The notes under the pieces: model-generated
What the model was told of the DNA's origin: nothing
What the model saw: only the letters and a program-made list of their open reading frames with translations
Databases searched by the model: none
Position numbers and translations under genes: made by a program
Part shown: positions 1-10,947 of the stretch, piece by piece
How the letters are laid out: each line of letters opens with the position of its first letter
Position numbering within the stretch: position 1 is the first letter of the stretch
Assembly (NCBI GenBank): GCA_002270565.1
Contig: NQMI01000025.1
Location: 124,001-188,000, forward strand
Length of the DNA stretch: 64,000 nucleotides
Direction: 5' to 3'
Source of the DNA: Stenocarpella maydis
Lineage: Eukaryota > Ascomycota > Sordariomycetes > Diaporthales > Diaporthaceae

Positions 1-1
1 C

Positions 2-1276
2 GGATCGCCATTGGCCCGGCCGCGCCGCGGGCGTGATGCGCGGAACGCTGCGAATGGCAGTGATGGAAGTGGGGACGAGACGGCCTCTGAGATCTCAACC
101 TCGTATGAGATCAACCTGGAGAACGATTTCGTCAGTGCGAGCGCGCCCGACCACGGTTTTGCCGTAGGAAGCCCGATGCTCTTCGAGGACATCGAGAGGG
201 ACCTTTCGAGCGCGCCGGTCAAGAAAACGGCCGATGACTTCGAGCCCCTGCGATGCCTGGGGAAGGGGTCCTACGGCACGGTCATCCTGGTGAAGCAGCG
301 CACCACTGGCAGGCTGTACGCGCAGAAGCAGTTCAAGAAGGCCTCGCTCGTCGTGCACAAGAAGCTCGTCGAGCAGACCAAGACGGAGCGCCAGATCCTC
401 GAGTCGGTCAACAAGCACCCGTTCGTCGTGAAGCTCTACTACGCGTTCCAGGACAGGGAGAAGCTGTACCTCATACTCGAGTACGGCCAGGGCGGAGAGC
501 TCTTCACGCATCTCGCCGAGGAGCGCATGTTCCCCGAGTCAACTGCAGCCTTTTACCTCGCCGAGATGGTGCTGGCCCTCTCACACCTCCACGACGAGCT
601 TGGCGTCGTCTACCGTGACCTCAAGCCTGAGAACATCCTCCTTGACGCCGAGGGCCACCTGCTCCTCACGGACTTTGGCCTCTCCAAGGTGGCCACCGAC
701 GATGCCGCCTGCAGTTCGATGCTGGGCACGGTCGAGTACATGGCGCCCGAGGTGATCAAGGGCGAGAAGTACGGCAAGGCTGTTGACTGGTGGTCGCTCG
801 GGGCGCTCGCCTACGACCTCATGACGGGCAGCCCGCCGTTCCGCGGGAACAACAACCACAAGATCCAGCAGAACATCCTCAAGCAGAAGCTGATCATGCC
901 CTATTTCCTCAGCCCGGACGCAAAGGACCTCCTCAACCGCCTGCTCAGGAAGGAGCCGGGGAAGCGCCTGGGGAGCCACATGCCCAAGGACCTGGCCATC
1001 ATCAAGGGCCACCGGTTCTTCCGCAGGATCGACTGGAAGAAGCTGGCCGCCCGCGAGGTGGAGCCGCCCATCCAGCCCATGATCACGGACCCGGAGCTCG
1101 CCGAGAACTTCTCTACCGAGTTCACGGGGCTGAGCCTCAGCCCGCGGACGTCGTTTGCGGAGCCCCTGAGCCCGACGGGGCCCAGCTCGGAGGAGAACCC
1201 CTTTGGCAATTTCAGCTTCACGGCGAGCCACAGCGTGCTGAACTCGCACGGGTTTGGGTGTCTCCAGCGCGCCTGA
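2..1276 (+). CDS. psk1: AGC-family Ser/Thr kinase, S6-kinase-like (Psk1/Ypk3 type), 5' partial
   Basis: The reading frame is open from base 2, and no ATG precedes the conserved part, so the start lies left of the window. The visible 425 residues hold a complete AGC kinase domain. They show a Gly-rich loop (GKGSYG), an ATP-binding Lys in YAQKQFKK, catalytic YRDLKPEN, the magnesium motif DFGLSK, and SMLGTVEYMAPE in the activation loop. The C-terminal extension ends in a hydrophobic motif (FGNFSF) that fits FxxF-S/T-F/Y, the site phosphorylated by TORC1 in S6 kinases. Two oddities are visible: the activation-loop position that is usually Thr (TFCGT) reads Ser (SMLGT), and the usual YAMK is YAQK, which I associate with fungal Psk1-type kinases. 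The likely role is phosphorylation of ribosomal protein S6 in response to nutrients. The family call is firm; the exact orthologue is inferred. Confidence 0.85.
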   Translation, partial: GSPLARPRRGRDARNAANGSDGSGDETASEISTSYEINLENDFVSASAPDHGFAVGSPMLFEDIERDLSSAPVKKTADDFEPLRCLGKGSYGTVILVKQRTTGRLYAQKQFKKASLVVHKKLVEQTKTERQILESVNKHPFVVKLYYAFQDREKLYLILEYGQGGELFTHLAEERMFPESTAAFYLAEMVLALSHLHDELGVVYRDLKPENILLDAEGHLLLTDFGLSKVATDDAACSSMLGTVEYMAPEVIKGEKYGKAVDWWSLGALAYDLMTGSPPFRGNNNHKIQQNILKQKLIMPYFLSPDAKDLLNRLLRKEPGKRLGSHMPKDLAIIKGHRFFRRIDWKKLAAREVEPPIQPMITDPELAENFSTEFTGLSLSPRTSFAEPLSPTGPSSEENPFGNFSFTASHSVLNSHGFGCLQRA

Positions 1277-4200
1277 AGACGTGTCACCCGAGGAAGGTCA
1301 GGGGAGCCGAGCAGGATCCAGTCCAGGTTTGGAGTCCAGCCTGGCTGGAGCGCAATGGTATATACATACGGGCGCATAGAAAGAGGAGGGAGGGATTCAG
1401 GATACAGCCATGATTGATACATAGACGACAGGTGGTACAGGGTCAAGGGGTAGCATTCAGCTCGGCGTCGGCGACGTGCGTGTCCACAGCAGTGGTTGCA
1501 CACCCTGCCACACAAGGCCGGGGGCTTGTGGAGCAGTTGGAGCAGTTTCCTGGTGGCAAAGACCAGTCACGGGCGAAGACACGTCCCCGTGACAGGTCTA
1601 CACGAGAAGGAGAAGGAGTAGTCGGCGGTGAAGCAGCGATGATCTTGTCAGGTGCATTGTTTACAATTACCGTGGTTAATATTATTTCCTTGGGAACTGA
1701 CACGCTCGCAATATTGTGATAATCTCCGGCCCTTGGCAGAATTGCTTGTCAGCCAGCTCATGACCGCCCCTGCGCCTTACGTAACGTTGGTCGCCTCAAC
1801 CGGCAGCATACAGTAAGTACTATGTCAGGCCCACCGCCCACGAGATTGATGCTGGTGCCACTATAACTGGGCGGCAATAACTTCCGTATCGGGGCAAGTG
1901 CAGGTCGGACGAGCGCACATCGGCCAGCCCAAGTACTGGGGCGTCAGGCACACCAATCAGTCTTGTTGGGTTACAATTACCAGCGGGTCCCCCGGGCGGA
2001 GGAAAGAGTTGCACCGGTTGAGTCGGGGTGAGTTAAGGTTAAATGGCCCAGAGCGGGCCACGCCAAGGGTCGGTCGGGGCAAATTGCTCGGGCTGGGACA
2101 ACCAGGCTCCGGGGGAAGGCCTAGGATCATGACCCGCGCGCGCCCTGGCATGGTCTACCCGTCTGTCCGGTGTGAATATCAGCTGGCAGGGGGGGGGGGT
2201 TGGCATCGGGTCGATCTCGTGCAGGCCAAGGGTGGCTTGGTCTTGCACAGCGCCGGGTGCCATCTCTCTCCTCCGGGGGTCTTTGCTTCTTTGGGCTGAC
2301 CGCGGTGAAGGGCTCGCCATACAGCAGGGGGGAAATGCGTGATAAGGCACTTGGTGGTGATGCCTTTTTTTTTTTTTTTCCTGGGCGCTGCAGGACGCGT
2401 GTCGATACTGCCGTCACTGTGCATGGAGTCATGTGCGATCAGCACGGTGTTTGTCTGCATGGCATCCTCTCTTATCTGGAGTATTGTCTTTTTGCCCCTA
2501 TGCGCGCCTACAGGTGGGTTGGGCCCAGAAGTCTACTAGACCCTTGGAGCCAGCAGAGCGACGGCGTACATAGTACACTGGTCGGCGGGTGTGAAACGGG
2601 CTTGGACCAGCAGAGCTCGGCGACGGCAACGGCAGCGGCGACTGCAACGGCGACTGCAACGGCGACTGCAACGGCGACTCTGATGCTGCCCACATATGGT
2701 TGATCCATGCCCTCCGTGGTGGTATGGTTTCCTAGTGAAGCGTATACTATGTAGTACAATACGTGGTAGTTGTTGTACTAGTCCAAGTGCGGAGTATACT
2801 GTAGTTTACCGAGTATGTAAGTACACGTGGTATATGCATGCTCTACTATATATACTAGTGCGGTGAGGTGCCAGCCCTGGCCCGGGCCCACATGCCCACA
2901 TTATAGGGTTAAAAACAACATTTGGAGTCGAAGGGCGGAGCTTGAGGGTTCGTCTGGGCGGGGCCTGCTGCGTCGTGCCGCAACCCTGCCGGGGTCTGTT
3001 CAGCTCGACCAGGTCCGCGACTGGAGTGAGGATATGTTTTGGCTGCACCGTCACTGGCTGCGCGGGTGGCTGTGCTGCTTGGCTGTTACCGTCGCAGGTT
3101 GCGTCACCACCCCTCCGGCCTGTCTTGCTCGGCAGCCTTGCCGAGCGGGAGGAACCCTGCCCGAGACACCACCAGCCCGCCGTCTCGGGGGCTGCTCATC
3201 CTGATGCGTACCGTACCAGTTTGTGGTTGGCCGTCTGCCCGTCCGGCTGTCTCACCGGCCCGGACCAGCGACCTTCAGTGCATGATATCGAGATCTGTCT
3301 GTCCCTCTGTCTGGTGTGTGACGGCCTGATCCCGACGGCCCTCGCTTGTCAGCGCTACCGGGCCCGGAACCAGACTTGTTGCAGCAGCCAGCTGGGGATC
3401 CTCTCCATCGCCTCTATTTCCATCTGCGCCACGGCCCCCCGCATGCGGCGTGCACGCCCTTTCCCTGCGAGTGGGCGGCGTTAGAGGCGAGGTGGTTCCA
3501 TTCCGGGCACCTGCGCTGTGACATGGCGCGAGGCTAACAGCTCACGACACCTGTGCTCCGTACCACACCTCGCTCACTCTTGGTGGTGGGCTGCGTGAGA
3601 TGCTGAGAATACCTCATGCCGCCATTGGACCGGCCCCTTGCCATTGCCCCGGGGTCCAGTCATCATGTCTGCATGTCATGAATTTAGCTACTGGGTACTA
3701 CAGACTCCTACTGCACCACTAGTGCCCTGCGACCGGGCCATATCGTGGCGGAGCCATCCCTCTTCCTATTGTGCACCGGGACCTGCATTATTCGTGCGCC
3801 TGCTGTCTGGGGGGCACGGACAAAACATAGCAGCAGCCCGGAGGATACGGAAACATCGAGACCACGCGACGGCAGGCTGCGTGGCTTGCCTGTCAAGCGC
3901 AGGAACACAGAAACGCACATGGGCACACCCCCGTCCAAGCTGTCACCCAGCCTCGACCCCCAACCTCGACCCCAGGCCAGCCCGGCCAGGGCTCCGGACC
4001 TGGTGCCAGAGAAGGCAGGAGTATGTACATGCATATGACACAAGGTTTCGTAGCTCAGCCCGGGCGAGCCTCTTCCTCGTTCTGGCTCAGGGCGAGCTGG
4101 GCACGACGTGGACGACCGGGAACGCCTGCCTACCACCATCACCACTGCCCGGCGGCTACACCAACCAACCTTGTCTAGGTCGCAGAGAAGCCAGTGTCAG

Positions 4201-4956
4201 TCCGTCTCCAGGACCGCCATCTCAGAAACTGTCTTGCACCTTGCAAAACAATCTCGCTCGAGCCGGGGCTTGGACTGACTGCTATACTCTGCGGGTCCCT
4301 ACTCTGCGGGTCTCTCCCCTGCTCACTCCTCGACTTCCATTCCCGCATCCGGCGGAGCCTGGATCCCAGCAACCTTGGAGCTTCCAAGGCTGTTAGTCCA
4401 CATGCCCACCTTATCCCAGCCTGCTCCCGTCCCCATTTTTACCAAGCCGCACTGTCAACCGCCACGACCAACCAGCGCCAGCGTTTTGGATACCGACCTG
4501 TCTCAAAGCCTCGTCAAGCTCGAGCCCTACTTGGCGCCGCGTCACGGCCCTACTCCCATCATCGCCTGGCTCTTTCCCCAAGCTCAAGTCCGGCGTCTGG
4601 TCGCGGCGCCCCCCCCCCCGGAGACACACGAGCAATCGGCTTGGATCAGCACTGACATGACATACGCCCCCAACTCTCTGACTTACATGAGTATCCGCAC
4701 CTGAGAGTTGGGAACCCACCGCCAGCGCCAACCCCAGCCCATGATCCTGCGGGTATAGGAACAACAACACTTATATAGCACCTATCCCCTTCGCCCCCTT
4801 CGCCCCCTTTCACCCTGCTTGGACATTCTAATCCAAGAGCCGTGTCGGATATCTCACTACACGTGCGACTCCCTTTAATAATCCACCTCGACAACATCTC
4901 TCATCACCCCGACGTCAAAACATACCCGCGCGCAGAGGCGTCTTACTTGCACCACC
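1277..4956. other. Long intergenic region, 3.7 kb
   Basis: No convincing coding exon is visible on either strand. The open frames here, including a 252-codon one at 3638-4396, are Pro/Arg/Ser/Cys-rich, lack family motifs and shift with local base composition. The stretch must hold the 3' UTR of the kinase gene and the promoter of the gene starting at 4957. It contains a 12-bp minisatellite (2617-2679), G, C and T homopolymer runs, and CT-rich promoter-like sequence from about 4,780 to 4,950. Confidence 0.6.
2617..2679. repeat. 12-bp tandem repeat (GCAACGGCGACT)
   Basis: Three exact copies of GCAACGGCGACT lie at 2644-2679, preceded by degenerate GGCAACGGCAGCGGCGACT-like units. The unit length is a multiple of three, so all frames stay open through it, but nothing around it looks coding. 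Confidence 0.85.
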
Positions 4957-6532
4957 ATGCCGACATTTTCAGCGCTCGCTGCTGCGGCTGCGGTATTATG
5001 TAAGTCAAGGCAGCCCAGCATAGCATACCTTAGGATCACACAAACACACACACACACAAGAGACACGCCAAGACCAGTCTGTCATCCCCCAATCTCACAG
5101 CATAGCTGCTAACACCTGGCGTCCTCACCAGCAACAGCCGCAACCACAGTAAGCGCAGCAGTCAGCTACTGCCCATCAGGCGGCATCTGCTACTCCGTGG
5201 CTGTCCCAACCACCACTGCTTCCTCGGGCAGCGGCAACATCTACTTCCAGATCTCGGCACCCACGACCTACTCATGGGTAGCGTTGGGTACGGGCAGCCA
5301 GATGCGCGGGTCCAACATCTTCATCATGTACCAGGACGGCCAGGGCAACGTGACCGTGTCGCCGAGGCCCGGCACTGGCAACCAGGAGCCCCAGTACGAC
5401 ACGTCCACCGCCTCGCGACTGACGCTCCTGGCCGGCAGCGGTGTCAATGGCGACAAGATGATTGCCAACGTGCAGTGTGCCAACTGCCAGTCGTGGTCGG
5501 GCGGGACTCTTAACGTTGCCAGCTCTGGTGCGCCGTGGATAGGGGCCTGGAGGGAAGGGTCCGCGCTGAACTCAAGGGACCCGGCCGAGTCTATCTCGGT
5601 TCATGATTCGCACTCGCAGTTCACCCTGGATCTCTCGCAAGCGAGCATCCAGTCGGACAGCAACCCCTTCGTCGGCGCCGCAGCCGCGTCGCCCACTCCT
5701 ACTGGGTCATCATCGGGCTCCAGCGGTGCCACGGCAGTGAGGCCCAGCCAAACTGTCATCTGGGCCCATGGCCTCGGCATGGCTATTGCCTTCACGATTC
5801 TGTATCCTCTGGGTTCTGCTTTGATGCCTCTGTTTGGGAAATGGCACATCCATGGTGGTTAGTAAATACACGAATTCAACTCTTCTCTCACTCGAGTGCA
5901 GTCTTGGGGGTGGCTTTGTAGAAGTGTGAACCGAGCGTAGAAACGCAAATAGCTTGTACTGACAGACTCCCAGCTTGGCAGATGGTGAGCTTTCTGCTGA
6001 TGTGGGCTTGCTTCGGTCTCGGCGTGTACGGTGCTCAGCAGCGGAACATGGTAAGTCCCTGGCAGAGCCAACCATCCGATGCGGATAACCCGGTAGATGC
6101 TGACTGGGCTCCCAGCTCTTCACAAACTCTCACGTCCAACTCGGCACTGTCGTGGTCTGCGTGCTGGCGATCCAGCCTGGCCTCGGTTGGATCCACCACA
6201 CGCAGTTCAAGAAGACTGGGTCCCGCGGCATCTTCAGCCACGCACACATCTGGTGGGGACGGATCTGGCTGGTCCTGGGTGTCGTCAACGGCGGCCTCGG
6301 CCTGCAGCTGGCAGGCGCGAGCAACAGCCTGGTCATCGCCTACTCTGTCATCGCTGTAATCATGTACCTGGTTTACGCAGTCGCCAAGTCCCTGATCTCG
6401 TTCCGCTCCAGGTCGAGGGGGAACAACTCGGCCGGGCGTAAGGGGTCCGGGTCCGGGTCCGCCGAGCAAGGGGATGGGATGAACCTCGACAGGTACCCGG
6501 ACAACCAGTACTCTCAGCACCATGGCAAATAA
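4957..6532 (+). CDS. DOMON (CDH-type cytochrome) plus cytochrome b561 membrane protein
   Basis: Proposed exons are 4957-4999, 5132-5857, 5974-6050 and 6116-6532 (420 aa). The donors are GTAAGT, GTTAGT and GTAAGT, and intron 1 has a CTAAC branch site. A signal peptide (residues 1 to about 22) is followed by a DOMON domain like the cytochrome domain of cellobiose dehydrogenase. It has a candidate heme-ligand Met in GSQMRGSN and a candidate His in HDSHSQF. After an Ala/Ser/Thr/Pro linker come about five membrane helices with the His residues of the b561 fold (WAHGLGM, HIHG, NSHVQLG, FSHAHIWWG). The tail is polar and Ser/Gly-rich. The family moves electrons across a membrane between b- and c-type-like hemes, probably at the cell surface here. 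The electron partner cannot be read from the sequence. The second acceptor (CAG at 5971-5973) was chosen because it restores the helix frame. Confidence 0.88.
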
Positions 6533-7153
6533 GAGACATAGAGGGAAAAGGCCATGATTAAAGATAGTGGTATGGGGGTGTGAGAATACCGGATTGCGAG
6601 CGACTTGAGAATATACCTACAAGACATCCTCCACGACTTGTGTGCTGCGCGCGTAACTGGCTTGTGACATGATATGCAACTAAACGACACGATAACAAAC
6701 CTCTTGTTTGCCCGGACATGATTGATAGCTGGGGGAAGCGAAGATGGCCAAGCTGTTTGGTGCTCGATCCATTAGTTGCCAAAGCAGTGGCTGACGTGTG
6801 ACGTGTGACGGTAGGCACAATCTGCGACGCCGCGAGCAGCGGTACTAAAGAGCAGGTCTAGGAAAGTAGTCTCGATCGAACAGGGGCGATAGCTAGTGTG
6901 CACTAGAACATGGGGCGGGAGAAGCTCGAGAGGAGCGCGTCACTGTGAGGGCGAGGGAGGCCGGGGTTGGATGCGGGGAATCACGTGCCGGCCCAGCAAA
7001 GAGCCATCCATGATGCGACGGATCCCGCCCGTCCTGGCCTTCCGATTTTTCGAGAAAAGACCTCAGCAGCCAACCGCAACGCCTTCGCCCTGTCCCCGTC
7101 TCCTCTTGCTCCCCATCTTCACGCGTCAATTGAGCACCGTCAGAACAGCCAAG
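6533..7153. other. Intergenic region between DOMON-b561 and ATP14 genes
   Basis: About 620 bp containing the 3' UTR of the upstream gene and the promoter of atp14. No further gene, repeat array or RNA gene is recognisable. Confidence 0.6.
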
Positions 7154-8020
7154 ATGCTCTTCTCCGTCTCCCGAGCTTCCGTACGTCGTCTTCCATGATG
7201 AGCTTTGCGATGGGGGGGAGGCTGCACCAGTCAGAGCTTTGGTCCGCTAACACCCGCCTTTTTGCAACCTACACAGAGCCGCCAGGCCGTCGCCACAGTC
7301 TCCCGACTTGCTGGCCGCAACTCCGTTCAGATGAGGACCTTCCTCAACCCAACCGTCTCGCGAAGAGGTATGTTTCGGCAGAAAGACCACACCCCCCCCC
7401 CTTTCGTCATCACACGTGTTCGCACCCCAGTCCGGCAGCGGCAGGAAGGTGGATTGGGGTGGAGGGAGCTCCCTCGAGCCGGGCCGGACCTTGGAGATAG
7501 CATCACGTCACGACTTGGGCCTGCCCAGCCGAGCTCCTCTACTCATCAACCATATCTCCCCTTCCAGTTTGACTCGCATCATCTACCTGTCTCATCTTCA
7601 TCTGCACATCTTGCGTCCCCCTGTCATCCACCTTGTCCGACATCGCCTGCCCGCCCGCCCTCCAGCCCATCGTATCTGCCCACGCGGTTCTTGGTATCAT
7701 CCTCAATCCGCCTCGATACTAACCACCCGTCCGCCCCCTCAACAGCCGACTTCGTCCAAGAACTCTACCTCAAAGAACTCAAGGCCTACAAGGCACCAGC
7801 ACTCAAGGCCAACGACGCCGAGGGCCAGGTCCTGGTCTTCAACCAGCCCAAAGCCCCCAAGTCCCCCGAGGAGACCGACCTCGCCTCCTCGCTGCAGGAG
7901 TACGAGAGCATGGCCGTCGAGGTTGAGGGCAACGAGGGCGCCGATTCCGGCAAGCCCGCCGCCGTCGTCGAGGACTGGCTGGTCGAGGAGGACGAGGAGG
8001 AGCACGCCAACGGCCACTAG
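7154..8020 (+). CDS. atp14: Mitochondrial F1Fo-ATP synthase subunit h (Atp14)
   Basis: Proposed exons are 7154-7180, 7277-7367 and 7746-8020 (130 aa). Donors are GTACGT and GTATGT. The N-terminus is basic and rich in Ser/Ala/Arg (MLFSVSRASSRQAVA..., then a VSRR cleavage-like site), a typical matrix-targeting presequence. The mature part starts near ADFVQELYLKELKAYK, the conserved start of fungal subunit h, continues with a PKAPKSPEE segment and ends in a strongly acidic tail (EEDEEEHANGH). Subunit h is a small essential part of the peripheral stalk that holds F1 to the membrane sector. The length matches the family (about 120-130 aa). Intron 2 is long for this window (378 bp) and carries a C-rich stretch. 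I see no missed exon, because the presequence joins directly to the mature start. Confidence 0.88.
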
Positions 8021-10947
8021 GTTGCTTTCCTCAATTGCCACACGGGAAAAGCCGGCAGGCAGCCTAGGGGATTAGGAACGGCGAAACCCGCAGAGCGAGC
8101 GACGGGTCGAGTTTAGGAGGAGATTATTGACGACGTGTACTCTCGAGTACGGGAGAAGATACAACCTCGTCCATGCGACCCAGGAAAAAAAAAGAGCAGC
8201 AGGACCGCTGCTGATTTTGTCTGACCGAAAATAAGAAGACATTCCTGTTGGAAGGGTCAAGGCCGGTGTGCGAAGAGCAAAGGGAGAAACTCGGAGGAGT
8301 AATCCGTGTATAATTTTTTATCAGGCTTTCCTTACGACGCTGGGAATTGACAACGCCTCATCTGGGGGCACACACACAAACACACACACTTAAACTCTCT
8401 CCCTCTCTACCTTGACTGTGCTGTGCGTGTCATGCTGAATGTCGCTACAGAAACTCCAAGGCCTCCTCCAGTTGCCATACGAAGTAACATAACATCCGCT
8501 TCTATTAAACGAGAGGTCCGAGTGCTACGTCGAGAAGATTCTGGACGAGCATCTCTTTTTGTCTTCGGATGTTGACACCATCAGCCACCGACACCTTGAG
8601 CAGTGTGTGATACAACCATGTCGTGAGAGCTCACAAATCTAGGTGGAGAGACTTCCTGGAAATGCTCCAGATTCGCCCATGCTGCACTTCCATGTTACAA
8701 CCCCTACCGGCACCGCCGCCACAACCACCACGAGCCTCGCAGGTCTGGGGACGGCGTCCTCAAGCACTGGGCAGACCCATCTAAACAGGCAGGCCAACCC
8801 CCCTCTGATGAGCAACAAAACTGTAGATATACATAAGGAAGCAAAGAAGGGGGGGGGAGGTGGGGCCAGGTCCGAGAATCGCGGCGTATGTGCGCCTTGC
8901 AAGCTCCGTGAGCGCGAGCCTGCACAACCGCGAAGCACCGTCAACCATCCATGGCAGAGACCGCGCGACAACGCGTGGTGGTGGTGATCATCAGATCGTG
9001 GGAAAAGACTCCTTTCGCTCCTCCTCAACCCTCGGGATCACACCATACCAACCAGCTAGCCCACACTGCGCCAGTCTGCTGTGGTCCACCGGGTCCGGTG
9101 CGGTTCCCAGCTGGGCCCCTTTGTCCAGAACTTGATTGAGCTGCGGTATCATCACAGCAATGGGACTGCGGTGGCGGGGAGAGAGAGTGGGGGCCAAAGC
9201 AGGGTCCCCGTCACGGGCGCGAGCCGCAGGAGGTCGGTCCACAGGGGAGCGACCCGGGGCCGGGTGGCCCCCGGGGGGGGGGGGACCTGCGGCGTTTCGA
9301 GGGGAGAGCAGGGCGGGAGGTTGCCCTCGGTCCCCAGTTGACACGGACGTCGCTGCTGTGTCTCGGGCTGGCAGGTGGAATAGGGCAGGGCAGGGCAGGG
9401 CAGCGAGCCAGACGACAGGCTCGCCGCAATATACGCGCGCCCCCCGAGATGATGGGCCACCGTCTACTTATAGCTCACGGCGGCGCAACTCTTGCACTCG
9501 CTCCATGGCCGGCCAGCCCATCGGACCACACGCTCCCGGGGAGGCGAGTCGTCCTACCCACCCCCGAAGGTGGACGGGTGGGGAGGGGCCACGCATCACC
9601 AATGTCCTTTGGATATATGATATGTATATATATATACCTGGCCCCCTGGGGCCGACTTGGTAGTGTAGGCTCGCTCAATGGGCGTGAGACTGTTGCGGGG
9701 CCCAGAGAGGCAAGATAGTTAGATCTCAGCGCTTACATATACTTAAGTAGACACGTCGTCTTGCCTATCTTGTCCCGGTCCCCTCTCCCTCCTTCTATCC
9801 TCCACTTCAATATCCCCATCTGCCTTGCTAAACCCTCGCCGCATCAAAGCCCCATATCTTTTCCTCCGCGGCCACTGTGATAGCCCGACATGCATACCCC
9901 AGCGCTCTCGACGAGGTCACGACCGGGCCCAGCCTACCACCCATTTGAGAGAGAAGGCAGCAGAAGCACAAGGAAGCAACCTACCTCATGGTGGATGGCC
10001 CCACCACCTGGCACGTTAAAGCCCCGACTATGGGTAGGAGCGAGATTCTGCGAGTATCATCATGCAGAAAAGTGCGCGGCACCCACGCCGAAGTGGTCGC
10101 TGTGTTCCGGTCTTGCCAGTCAGATCTTCTTCATACACCCATGGGATTAGTCACTCATGATGCAGGCCCCCGACCCAGCACATTCATTTGATTGGACGAG
10201 CACCGGGGACAATGCGGGACGACAGTAGCGCACGCCCACTAGAGGACGTTTGGATTATAAATTACCACCTTAGACATTGATTCCCATCGATCTGTTGGAG
10301 ACCTAATTACAATAATGGTATCTGGTTGCCCCTTTCAGAGTAGAGCAGCGCGAACCCCGTCTCCTCCCTACCCATGGGCGAAGCGCTCTGCTGCCGCCGC
10401 TGCTGGTATACTTGCTAGGTGCCATACCATTTTAATATGTCCTGTCTCAAGTGGCCATCGAGATACTCGCGTATGAGGTATCTGGGTCCTGCCTGCCTGC
10501 GCACATTAGCCACTAATCCGCTCCGGTTCGGCTCTCCCTCCCCCTTTCTGATGGACATACAGCCACGATGAGAAGCCTGCCAGGCATTACTGTGCCCCTC
10601 CTCGGTCCTGCTGGCGGCCAACCACTCGTACAGGTTTCGCTAAATAGCAGAGTCCAAGCAAACGTCCTGACTTCCCAAACGATCAGAGGAACTCAAAGCC
10701 CCTGCAAAGAGGCCCACCCGGAAGAATCGTTTTTGTGCAATCATGAAATCAAACTCTGTTTCCAGGACGCCAGGGCCTTGCGCCGCATCATGTGCTTAAC
10801 GCAACTGTGTCTGAACCGCCCATATGCAAATGCGTGATGCGTAGTACCAATCTCATGATGAACGTGAAATCCGTTGATCGCCTTTTTGTGCCCCAAACAG
10901 GGAGCGGGAAAAAAAAATGTGAAGCGTCGGCGGCCGATACCGCTTCC
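8021..10947. other. Intergenic region, 2.9 kb, between convergent atp14 and sch9
   Basis: This region must contain both 3' UTRs. The rest shows poly-G runs (about 8850 and 9270-9285), a GGGCA repeat (9382-9403), a TATA-rich patch (9607-9640) and CT-rich sequence near 9,760-9,830. Open frames are short, overlapping and biased in composition. No tRNA or 5S gene was recognised. Confidence 0.55.
9382..9403. repeat. Short GGGCA tandem repeat
   Basis: Four copies of an AGGGC pentamer in a row. It is a small microsatellite in intergenic DNA. Confidence 0.8.

Noticed and set aside
4040..4075. GTAGCTCAG-like sequence resembling a tRNA D-arm
   Set aside because: No acceptor stem, anticodon arm or T-loop (GGTTCRA) could be placed around it.
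3638..4396. 252-codon open frame upstream of the DOMON-b561 gene
   Set aside because: Composition is Pro/Arg/Ser/Cys-rich without motif or splice structure; it looks like a chance frame in GC-rich DNA.
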